From Candidatus Alistipes stercoravium (lineage in GTDB: Bacteria > Bacteroidota > Bacteroidia > Bacteroidales > Rikenellaceae): a stretch of DNA of 64,000 nt. Below are positions 41,104 to 49,316 of the stretch, one piece after another. The stretch lies in contig DWWQ01000004.1 in NCBI GenBank assembly GCA_019119615.1, positions 1-64,000 on the forward strand. Direction: 5' to 3'. The translations under genes and the position numbers were made by a program. The notes below the pieces were generated by a model, which saw only the letters and a program-made list of their open reading frames with translations, had not been told where the DNA came from and ran no database searches. Numbering within the stretch: the stretch's first letter is position 1; every line of letters starts with the position of its first letter.

Positions 41104-41571
41104 ATGAAAAAACTTCTGAAACTGACCCTCCTCGCGGCTGCCGCACTCTGTCTGGGCGCCTGCGACGAAGACAAGACCTACGAGGATCCCGGCCTGGAGG
41201 TTACGCCTCACAACATCTCCGGGACCTGGCAGCTTGCCGAATGGAACGGCACGACGCTCGCCGAAGGCAGCTATGTCTACATCGAGTTCACGCGCAAGGA
41301 CCAGCTCTTCACGATGTACCAGAATCTGGACAGCTTCTCGGCGCGCAAGCTCACGGGACGCTACGACATCACGACCGACGTCGAGCTCGGCGCCATCATC
41401 ATGGGTGCCTACGACTACGGCATCGGCGACTGGGGACACCGCTACATCGTCTCGGACCTCTACGAGGATACGATGGTCTGGACGGCCCAGGACGACCCGA
41501 CGATCGTCTCGGTGTATAAGCGCTGCGACGCGATACCCGGCGAGATCACCGGCGCTGCGGCGGAAGAATAG
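41104..41571 (+). CDS. Small lipocalin-like lipoprotein
   Basis: Lipobox LCLGACDEDKTYED; ISGTWQLAEWNGTTLAEGSYVYIEFTRKDQLFTMYQ. Confidence 0.6.
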   Translation: MKKLLKLTLLAAAALCLGACDEDKTYEDPGLEVTPHNISGTWQLAEWNGTTLAEGSYVYIEFTRKDQLFTMYQNLDSFSARKLTGRYDITTDVELGAIIMGAYDYGIGDWGHRYIVSDLYEDTMVWTAQDDPTIVSVYKRCDAIPGEITGAAAEE

Positions 41572-41595
41572 CCGCATCCCGACTGCGGAACAGCG

Positions 41596-41625
41596 AAAAA
41601 GGGATACCTTCGGGTATCCCTTTTT
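41596..41625 (+). terminator. Rho-independent terminator of the Sus/protease operon
   Basis: AAAAAGGGATACC-ttcg-GGTATCCCTTTTT. Confidence 0.9.
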
Positions 41626-41736
41626 GTCTACAGCCCGGGGAAGGGATTCCGGGAACTGCGAAGTTCCGGGAACCCGGTTCCGAGTCCTCCGAAAGGTCGT
41701 TTTTTCGCCGCCCGACACGGAAAATGCCGCCGAAAA

Positions 41737-41767
41737 TTTGATTTTCCGGAATAATTCGCTACATTTG
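41737..41767 (+). promoter_or_regulatory. Bacteroidota housekeeping promoter of the pheA attenuator
   Basis: TTTG (41737-41740), 19-nt spacer, TACATTTG (41760-41767). Confidence 0.8.
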
Positions 41768-41788
41768 CAACAAGCAACACGACGAACG

Positions 41789-41869
41789 ATGCGTTCATAC
41801 GGATTTGCATACTTCTTTTATTCCTTTTTCTTTTACGCCGAGAGAAAAAGCGGGAGGTCATGCATGTAA
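41789..41869 (+). CDS. Phe/Tyr-rich attenuator leader peptide (26 aa)
   Basis: MRSYGFAYFFYSFFFYAERKSGRSCM*: 6 Phe and 4 Tyr among 26 residues, between promoter and terminator. Confidence 0.85.
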   Translation: MRSYGFAYFFYSFFFYAERKSGRSCM

Positions 41870-41904
41870 CCGGATGAAACGATCAGAAAATACGGTAGAA
41901 CACG

Positions 41905-41936
41905 AAAATCCCGCTCCCCAAAGAGCGGGATTTTTT
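41905..41936 (+). terminator. Attenuator terminator upstream of pheA
   Basis: AAAATCCCGCTC-cccaaa-GAGCGGGATTTTTT, 12-bp perfect stem. Confidence 0.9.
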
Positions 41937-41954
41937 AATGACAACCACAACCCC

Positions 41955-42800
41955 ATGAAACGAATCGCCATACAGGGCATCGCAGGATGCTTCCATGAAA
42001 CGGCCGCCCGCCGCCACTTCCCGGGCGAGGAGCTCGAAATCATCCCCTGCCGGAGCTTCGACGAACTCTTCGGCCGCATGGCCGAAGACCCGGCGCTGCT
42101 GGGCATCGCGGCCATCGAGAACACCATCGCGGGAAGCCTGCTCCCGAACCACGAACTGCTGCGGTGCAGCCGCACGCAGGTCATCGGCGAGGAGAAGCTC
42201 CGCATCTCGCATGTCGCAGCGGCCCTCCCGGGGCAGGGGCTCGACCGGATCCGCGAAATCCACTCGCACCCCATCGCCCTGATGCAGTGCGGGGAGTTCC
42301 TGAAGGGGCACCCGCAACTGAAGGTCGTCGAACGCGACGACACGGCCGGCAGCGCCCAGGAGATCGCCGAATGCCGGCTGGAGAGTACGGCGGCGATCTG
42401 CGGCGCCGATGCCGCGGAGCTCTACGGACTCGAGATCCTCGAACGGGGCATCGAGACCAACAAACACAACTTCACGCGCTTCCTCATCCTGGCCGACGAA
42501 CGCCTCGCCCCGTCGTACGTCGATGCGGAGCGCATCGACAAGGCCTCGCTCCTGTTCACGCTGGCCCATACGCAGGGAAGCCTCTCGAAGGTGCTCACCG
42601 TGCTGTCGTTCTACGACATCAACCTGACGAAGATCCAGTCGCTGCCGATCATCGGCCGCGAGTGGGAGTACCGCTTCTATGTGGACGTGGCCTTCGACGA
42701 CCCGCTCCGCTTCCGGCAGGCGATCGACGCCGTGCGGCCGCTCACGAGCGACTTCCGCATCCTCGGCCAATACGCCGCCTGCACCACTCCGGCGGTATGA
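41955..42800 (+). CDS. pheA: Prephenate dehydratase
   Basis: RIAIQGIAGCFHETAARRHF; LLGIAAIENTIAGSLLPNHELL; C-terminal ACT domain SLSKVLTVLSFYDINLTKIQSLPI. Confidence 0.93.
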   Translation: MKRIAIQGIAGCFHETAARRHFPGEELEIIPCRSFDELFGRMAEDPALLGIAAIENTIAGSLLPNHELLRCSRTQVIGEEKLRISHVAAALPGQGLDRIREIHSHPIALMQCGEFLKGHPQLKVVERDDTAGSAQEIAECRLESTAAICGADAAELYGLEILERGIETNKHNFTRFLILADERLAPSYVDAERIDKASLLFTLAHTQGSLSKVLTVLSFYDINLTKIQSLPIIGREWEYRFYVDVAFDDPLRFRQAIDAVRPLTSDFRILGQYAACTTPAV

Positions 42801-42847
42801 TCCGCCCGGGAACCGAATACCGAAACGACAAAAAAACGACAATAGCC

Positions 42848-43912
42848 ATGAACGACATTCAACCCATCGTATTGCCCGGGGTCGATCCCCGGAGGCCGCT
42901 GGTCATTGCAGGACCGTGCAGCGCCGAAACCGAAGAACAGACACTCAACACGGCCCGGGCCCTTGCCGCCGAGGGATTCCGCATCTTCCGCGCCGGGCTG
43001 TGGAAGCCCCGGACCAAGCCGGGAGGCTTCGAAGGCGTGGGCGCCGCGGGAATTCCCTGGCTGCAGCGCGTCAAGCGCGAGACGGGCATGTACGTCGCCA
43101 CGGAGATCGCCACGCGCGAGCATGTCGCCGCGGCTCTCGACGGAGGCATCGATCTGCTGTGGATCGGCGCCCGCACGGCGGCCAATCCCTTCGCCATGCA
43201 GGAGATCGCCGACGCGTTGCGCGGGCAGGACGTTCCCGTGCTGGTGAAGAATCCCGTGAGCCCGGACCTCGAGCTGTGGATCGGCGCCATCGAGCGCATC
43301 CACAACGCCGGCGTCCGGCGTCTGGCGGCCGTCCACCGGGGCTTCACCTCGATCGACCGCAGCCTCTACCGCAACCACCCCATGTGGGCCATTCCGATCG
43401 AGCTGCACCGCCGCCTCCCGGCACTGCCGATCTTCTGCGACCCGAGCCACATCGGCGGCAAGCGCGAGCTGGTGGCCCCCCTCTCGCAGCAGGCCATGGA
43501 CCTCGGATTCGACGGACTGATCGTCGAGGCGCACTGCACGCCCGACGTGGCCTGGAGCGACAAGGCGCAGCAGGTTACGCCCGAGGCGCTGGGGTACATC
43601 ATCCGCAACCTGGTGATCCGCGAGCAGACCACGACGACCGAAAGCCTCACCGAACTGCGTAAGGGAATCGACCGCCTCGACAACGAACTGCTCGACCTGC
43701 TGGTGCGCCGCATGCGCGTCTCGCGCGAAATCGGACAGTACAAGAAGGAGCACGACATGCCCATCCTCCAGGCGCAGCGTTACGACGAACTGCTCGCGCG
43801 CCGCGCCGCGCAGGCCGTCGAACTGGGCATGGACCGCGAATTCATGCGCACGGTGATGCAGGCCATCCACGAGGAGTCCGTACGGCAGCAGATGCGTATT
43901 CTGGGCGACTGA
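42848..43912 (+). CDS. Bifunctional DAHP synthase / chorismate mutase
   Basis: LVIAGPCSAETEEQTLNTARAL...AGLWKPRTKPGGFEGVG; C-terminal AroQ-type mutase LRKGIDRLDNELLDLLVRRMRVSREIGQYKKEH. Confidence 0.95.
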   Translation: MNDIQPIVLPGVDPRRPLVIAGPCSAETEEQTLNTARALAAEGFRIFRAGLWKPRTKPGGFEGVGAAGIPWLQRVKRETGMYVATEIATREHVAAALDGGIDLLWIGARTAANPFAMQEIADALRGQDVPVLVKNPVSPDLELWIGAIERIHNAGVRRLAAVHRGFTSIDRSLYRNHPMWAIPIELHRRLPALPIFCDPSHIGGKRELVAPLSQQAMDLGFDGLIVEAHCTPDVAWSDKAQQVTPEALGYIIRNLVIREQTTTTESLTELRKGIDRLDNELLDLLVRRMRVSREIGQYKKEHDMPILQAQRYDELLARRAAQAVELGMDREFMRTVMQAIHEESVRQQMRILGD

Positions 43913-44009
43913 AGGGGATTACATTTCCGTTAAATATCGGCAGGCAGGATGTAACATGCGGGATTGTTGCGTACTTTTGAGGCGTAAACGATCCGTAAAC
44001 CTTGCAGTT

Positions 44010-44690
44010 ATGGCAAAATACAAAATTCTCGTGGTCGATGACGAGGAGTCACTGTGCGAGATCCTGCAGTTCAACCTTGAAGTCGAAGGATACGAAGTCG
44101 ATGTGGCGAACAGCGCCGAACAGGCCCTCGGCATGCACCCCGAGCGTTATTCGCTGATCCTGCTCGACGTGATGATGGGCGAGATCAGCGGCTTCAAGAT
44201 GGCCCAGATGCTCAAGACGAACCCCGGCACGGCGAACATCCCGGTGATCTTCTGCACGGCGCGCGACACGGAGGACGACACCGTCGCCGGATTGAACCTC
44301 GGGGCCGACGACTACATCGCCAAGCCCTTCTCGATCCGCGAGGTGCTGGCCCGCGTACGCAGCGTGCTGCGCCGCACCTCGGCCGCACAGCCCGCCGCCG
44401 AACGCATCGGCTTCGAGGGGCTGGAGATGGACCTACGCCGCAAGGTCTGCACCCTCGACGGCGAGGAGGCGCCGCTCACCAAGAAGGAGTTCGAGATCCT
44501 GGCCCTGCTGCTCGCCCACCGCGGCACGATCTTCTCGCGCGAGGAGATCCTCCACCGCATCTGGAGCGACGAGGTGGTCGTCCTCGACCGCACGATCGAC
44601 GTGAACATCACGCGCCTGCGCCGCAAGATCGGCCCCTACGGCGAATACATCGTAACGCGACAGGGTTACGGATATGGCTTCAAAGGTTAG
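44010..44690 (+). CDS. OmpR/PhoB-family response regulator
   Basis: KILVVDDEESLCEILQFNLEVEGYEVD, LILLDVMMGEISG, winged-helix C-terminus. Confidence 0.94.
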   Translation: MAKYKILVVDDEESLCEILQFNLEVEGYEVDVANSAEQALGMHPERYSLILLDVMMGEISGFKMAQMLKTNPGTANIPVIFCTARDTEDDTVAGLNLGADDYIAKPFSIREVLARVRSVLRRTSAAQPAAERIGFEGLEMDLRRKVCTLDGEEAPLTKKEFEILALLLAHRGTIFSREEILHRIWSDEVVVLDRTIDVNITRLRRKIGPYGEYIVTRQGYGYGFKG

Positions 44691-46116
44691 GCTCTCCTAC
44701 CACAGGCAGCTTTTCCTGCTGCTGCTGGTGTTCCTCTGGACACTGGTAGCCAGTTTCGTGCTTTTCCAGTACGGCCGCGAACGGCATTTCAAGGCCGAAC
44801 GGCTCGATGCCCACCTGCAGCTGATCAACCTCCGGATGCTCGACGCGCTGGACAACGGTGTCGAACCGTCCGTCTTCTCGACGCGCTGGAAAGGGCCCTT
44901 CGAGGAGCTGCGCGTTACGCTGATCGACCGCGAGGGCAACGTGCTGTTCGACAACTCCCTCGACACGCTCCCCGGGACGAACCACCTCAACCGCCCCGAG
45001 GTGCGGAGCGCCCTGCGCAACGGCACGGGATACATCATCCGCCGCCATTCGGAGAGTACGCAGCGCAACTACTTCTACTCGGCCATGGCCGACGAGCAGC
45101 GGATCATCCGCACGGCCGTGCCCTACTCCGTCCCGCTTTCGGAGATGCTCGCGGCAGACCCCGCCTATCTGTGGTTCATGGTGGGTATGACGCTGCTGAT
45201 GAGCATCGCGGGGTACTTCGCCACGCGGCGCCTGGGGCAGAACATCACACGGCTGAACGAATTTGCCCGCCGCGCCGAGCGGGGCGAGTGGATCGACCAG
45301 ACGGACAGCTTCCCCCACGACGAGCTGGGCGACATCTCCCGCCACATCGTACAACTCTACGCCGACCTGCAGCACACGGCGGCCGAACGCGACCGCGAAC
45401 ATGCCCTGGCGCTGCACGAGGAGCAGGAGAAGATCCGCATCAAGAAACAGCTCACGAACAACATCAACCACGAGCTGAAAACCCCGATCGCCGCCATCCA
45501 GGGCTATGTGGAGACCCTGCTGGCCAACCCGGAGCTCGAGCGGGAGCGCCGCACGGCCTTCCTCGAAAAGAGCCTCCAGCAGGTCGAACGGCTCCGCCAC
45601 CTGCTGGCCGATGTCTCGACCATCACGCGCATGGACGAGGCGAGCCAGCTCTTCCAGCGGGAACCCGTCGTACTGAACGAGCTGATCGAGGAGGTCGTCG
45701 CCGACATGGAGCTCCGTCCGGAGGATCAGCGGCTGCGCGTACATGTCGATTTCCCGAAGCGCGTGGAGGTCTTCGGCAGCGCCTCGCTGCTCTCGTCGAT
45801 CTTCCGCAACCTCGCGGACAACGCCGCAGCCTACTCGGGCGGCCGCGACCTCTACATCCGCCTGACGGACGATACCGCCGAGAGCTGCACGATCCTGCTG
45901 GCCGACAACGGCATCGGTGTCGAGGAGGAGCACCTGCCGCATCTTTTCGAACGCTTCTACCGCGTGGACAAGGGTCGCTCGCGCAAGCTGGGCGGCACGG
46001 GCCTCGGGCTGGCCATCGTGCGCAACGCCGTGGCGTTCCACGGCGGGACGATCTCGGTCCGCAACCGCGAAGGTGGAGGTCTGGAGTTCCGCTTTACCCT
46101 GCGCAAATATTCATAG
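44674..46116 (+). CDS. Sensor histidine kinase
   Basis: Two TMs, HAMP, NNINHELKTPIAAIQGYVETLL (H box), GTGLGLAIVRNAV; overlaps the RR gene. Confidence 0.94.
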   Translation: MASKVRLSYHRQLFLLLLVFLWTLVASFVLFQYGRERHFKAERLDAHLQLINLRMLDALDNGVEPSVFSTRWKGPFEELRVTLIDREGNVLFDNSLDTLPGTNHLNRPEVRSALRNGTGYIIRRHSESTQRNYFYSAMADEQRIIRTAVPYSVPLSEMLAADPAYLWFMVGMTLLMSIAGYFATRRLGQNITRLNEFARRAERGEWIDQTDSFPHDELGDISRHIVQLYADLQHTAAERDREHALALHEEQEKIRIKKQLTNNINHELKTPIAAIQGYVETLLANPELERERRTAFLEKSLQQVERLRHLLADVSTITRMDEASQLFQREPVVLNELIEEVVADMELRPEDQRLRVHVDFPKRVEVFGSASLLSSIFRNLADNAAAYSGGRDLYIRLTDDTAESCTILLADNGIGVEEEHLPHLFERFYRVDKGRSRKLGGTGLGLAIVRNAVAFHGGTISVRNREGGGLEFRFTLRKYS

Positions 46117-46194
46117 GGGCGACACGGCCTTGTCATTGTTCTGAAACAATCGTTTCGGAACTTTGCATGCGTATTACGCATAATTACAAAGTCT

Positions 46195-48423
46195 ATGTCC
46201 CCTCTTTTCATCGCGATCGTCGTGATCATGGCCCTGCTGGCCGTGCTGGGTATCGTCGTGGGCGTTACCAACGACGCCATCAACTTCCTCAATTCGGCCA
46301 TCGGCTCGAAGATCGCCCCGCGCCGCGTCATCCTCTGGATCGCCGCCGCGGGCATTCTCGTCGGCACGCTCACCTCGAGCGGCATGATGGAGGTCGCACG
46401 CAGCGGCGTCTTCTATCCCGGACAATTCTCCTTTTCCGAAATCATGCTGCTCTTTCTGGGCATGATGCTGGGCAACGTCCTGCTGCTCGACCTCTACAAC
46501 ACGCTGGGACTGCCTACCTCGACGACCGTGTCGATGGTCTTCGGCCTGCTGGGCGCCGCCGTGGCCACCGCGCTCTTCCGCATCGGCGCCGACCCGGCCG
46601 TCTCGCTGCACGACCTCTCGCAGTTCATCAACACGGGCAAGGCAATGGCCATCATCGCCGCCATCCTGCTCTCGGTGGTCCTCGCCTTCCTGGCCGGCCT
46701 GCTCTTCATGTACATCTCGCGCCTGATCTTCTCGTTCCGATACCATGCGGTCTTCCGCCGCTGGGGAGCCCTCTGGTGCGGCATCTCGCTCTCGGGAATC
46801 CTCTACTTCGCCCTCTTCAAGGGACTCAAGAGCTCGGGTCTCATTCCGGCGGACATCACGGAGTATGTCGGCGAACATGTCCTGCTGACGCTTCTCGTCT
46901 TCTGGGTCGCCGCCTCGCTGCTGCTGTGGCTCCTCCAGCGCAAGCGCTTCAACATCATGCGCATCACGATCCTCTCGGGCACCTTCGCCCTGGCCCTGGC
47001 CTTCGCCGGCAACGACCTGGTGAACTTCATCGGTGTGCCGCTGGCCAGCTTCGACGCCCTGCAGATCGCCCGTGAGGCCGGCAGCGAGTCGATCATGATG
47101 GGCGACCTGGCCCACCCGGCCCGCGCGAACTTCCTCATCCTGCTCGCGTCGGGACTCATCATGGTCCTCACGCTCTTCTTCTCGAAAAAGTCGCGCCACG
47201 TCGCCGAAACCGAGCTGTCGCTCGCCTCGCAGCACGAGGAGTCCGAACGCTTCGGCTCGACCTACCTGTCGCGCAGCCTCGTACGCGCCACCCTGATGCT
47301 CAACAATCTCTGGACGGGGCTCATTCCCGGGCGGATGCAGCGGGCCATCGACCGGCGCTTCGAGCCGCTGCCCGTCGAGGAGCGCACGACGGCCCAGTAC
47401 GATATGATCCGCGCCGTGGTGAACCTCACGGCCGCCTCGATCCTCATCGCCATCGGAACCTCCTACAAACTGCCCCTCTCGACGACCTATGTCGTCTTCA
47501 TGGTGGCCATGGGATCCTCGCTGGCCGACCGCACGTGGGGCCGCGACAGCGCCGTCTACCGCATCACGGGCGTCATGGCCGTGATCTCGGGCTGGTTCGT
47601 TACGGCGCTCGGCGGCTTCCTGATCGCCCTGGCGACCACAGCCCTGCTGCTGTGGGGCGGCTGGATCGCCGTGGCGGCGCTCACGGCACTCTGCGCCTGG
47701 CTGCTTTTCCGCAGCCACCGCAAGACCCCAGGGGTGAAGGAGGAGGAGACGGCACAGCAGCCGCTCGTAGCGGCCGAGACCCCCGACGAGGTGATGCACG
47801 CCTGCATCGGCGAGGTCTGCACGACGATGCAGGAGGTAACGCGCATCTACAACCGCACGCTCGTGGCCGTCTTCAAGGAGAACCGCAAGGTCCTCCGGGA
47901 GATGGTCCAGACCTCGGACAAACTCTTCGAGGAGGCCCGCACCCGCAAGTACGGCATCATGGCGACACTGCGCCGCCTGCAGGCCTGCGACATCGACACG
48001 GGACACTTCTATGTGCAGGTTACCGACTACCTCTCGGAGGTAACCAAGGCGCTGATCCACATCACCCGCCCGGCCTTCGAACACATCGACAACAACCACG
48101 AGGGGCTCTCGAAGGAGCAGATCGTGGACCTGATGCGCGTGAACGACGAGGTGGAGGCGATCTTCGTCAAGATCAACGAGATGCTCGCCGGCGGGGACTT
48201 CTCCGAGCTGGACCGGGTGCTCGACATGCGCGACCGGTTGTTCGACACCATCGTCGGGGCGATCAAGAACCAGCTGCGCCGCATCCACGAAGATCCCTCG
48301 GGCAGCACGCGCGCCAGCGTCCTCTACCTGACGATCCTCAACGAGACGAAGACCATGGTGCTCCAGGCCCGCAACCTGCTCAAGTCGCAACGCTACTTCC
48401 TCGACGTTACGGCCCGCAGCTGA
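46195..48423 (+). CDS. PiT-family inorganic phosphate transporter with C-terminal PhoU-like domain
   Basis: GVTNDAINFLNSAIGSKIAPRR, FAGNDLVNFIGVPLAS signatures; about 230-aa helical C-terminal extension. Confidence 0.9.
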   Translation: MSPLFIAIVVIMALLAVLGIVVGVTNDAINFLNSAIGSKIAPRRVILWIAAAGILVGTLTSSGMMEVARSGVFYPGQFSFSEIMLLFLGMMLGNVLLLDLYNTLGLPTSTTVSMVFGLLGAAVATALFRIGADPAVSLHDLSQFINTGKAMAIIAAILLSVVLAFLAGLLFMYISRLIFSFRYHAVFRRWGALWCGISLSGILYFALFKGLKSSGLIPADITEYVGEHVLLTLLVFWVAASLLLWLLQRKRFNIMRITILSGTFALALAFAGNDLVNFIGVPLASFDALQIAREAGSESIMMGDLAHPARANFLILLASGLIMVLTLFFSKKSRHVAETELSLASQHEESERFGSTYLSRSLVRATLMLNNLWTGLIPGRMQRAIDRRFEPLPVEERTTAQYDMIRAVVNLTAASILIAIGTSYKLPLSTTYVVFMVAMGSSLADRTWGRDSAVYRITGVMAVISGWFVTALGGFLIALATTALLLWGGWIAVAALTALCAWLLFRSHRKTPGVKEEETAQQPLVAAETPDEVMHACIGEVCTTMQEVTRIYNRTLVAVFKENRKVLREMVQTSDKLFEEARTRKYGIMATLRRLQACDIDTGHFYVQVTDYLSEVTKALIHITRPAFEHIDNNHEGLSKEQIVDLMRVNDEVEAIFVKINEMLAGGDFSELDRVLDMRDRLFDTIVGAIKNQLRRIHEDPSGSTRASVLYLTILNETKTMVLQARNLLKSQRYFLDVTARS

Positions 48424-48445
48424 CCGCAGACCGCCGCATGAAAAG

Positions 48446-48480
48446 AATCCCGGAGCCGATTGTCGGTTCCGGGATTTTTT
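48446..48480 (+). terminator. Rho-independent terminator of the PiT gene
   Basis: AATCCCGGAgCCGA-ttg-TCGGtTCCGGGATTTTTT. Confidence 0.8.
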
Positions 48481-48576
48481 CGATCGGCATCGCAGCGCGG
48501 ATTTTTTTTACCCCGACACGGAAATGAAACCGCACCGTCATCCGGATGAAACGGCCGGGCCCTATCTTTGCAACGT

Positions 48577-48672
48577 GAAATCCGGGATTCCGGATTCACC
48601 GAGTTGGTTTTAGGTTACATAAGTTGGTACGGGAAGATGCCGCGACGCGAGGTTGCCGCATCTTCGTATTTT
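48577..48672 (+). ncRNA. Candidate small RNA (two hairpins plus terminator)
   Basis: TATCTTTG at 48563-48570; hairpin GTGAAaTCCGG-gatt-CCGGATTCAC; terminator stem GAAGATGC...GCATCTTC followed by T-rich tract; no plausible ORF. Confidence 0.45.
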
Positions 48673-48673
48673 T

Positions 48674-49066
48674 TTACCGTTCCATATCCTTGAGGTGGAT
48701 CTCCAGCGCCCGGACCGAGATCTGGATTTCGCGGATCGAGACGCCGAGCGAGGCGATCAGCAGCAACAGGGCCGCGCCGAAGACGTAGGCCGACAGTGCC
48801 ACCAGCCCCACATAGATCAGGAACATCGTTACGACGCACAGAAAGAGGCTCGAGACGCCCAGCGCCTGCATCGTCCGCGTGAGGTGCAGGCGGCGGCGCA
48901 GGTTGTCGATCTGCGCCCGCGTTACGTTCGACGGATGCTGCAGGTGCTGCTCCTTGAGCGCCCGCACGAGCTGCGCATAGGAGAGAAACCGGTTCGTGTA
49001 GGCCAGCAGGATGAGCGAAACGGCCGAGAAGAGCAGGGCCGGCGTAGTGAGTGTCAGTTCTTCCAT
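48674..49066 (-). CDS. DUF2721-like membrane protein
   Basis: MEELTLTTPALLFSAVSLILLAYTNRFLSYAQLVRAL; three hydrophobic segments. Confidence 0.7.
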   Translation of the reverse strand: MEELTLTTPALLFSAVSLILLAYTNRFLSYAQLVRALKEQHLQHPSNVTRAQIDNLRRRLHLTRTMQALGVSSLFLCVVTMFLIYVGLVALSAYVFGAALLLLIASLGVSIREIQISVRALEIHLKDMER

Positions 49067-49261
49067 AGACGAGATTTTTTTCCGCATCAAAGGTAGGGAA
49101 TATTTCCGGGATCCGGCCCAAGGCGGCACACCGCCCGCAGCGGCCGAACCGCAGCGGTCCGTTGCCGCACCGGCCGCGGCCGGAGATACCGGATTGTAGG
49201 TATTTTTCCCGCCAGGCATCATGAAATGGCAGCAAGAAGCCCTATTCCTAAAAAAAATAAT

Positions 49262-49269
49262 TATCTTTG
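49262..49269 (+). promoter_or_regulatory. Bacteroidota -7 box (TATCTTTG) of pflB
   Basis: TAnnTTTG 47 nt upstream of the ATG. Confidence 0.5.
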
Positions 49270-49316
49270 CACGCCGAAAAGCGACAATTTCAATCTCAAA
49301 AAGAACAATATCTTCT

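Noticed and set aside
41805-41954. In-frame upstream extension of pheA (MHTSFIPFSF...)
   Set aside because: Runs through the attenuator leader and terminator; conserved prephenate dehydratase sequence begins at 41955.
46174-48390. 738-aa minus-strand ORF rich in Glu/His/Arg
   Set aside because: Antisense to the PiT transporter; artefact.
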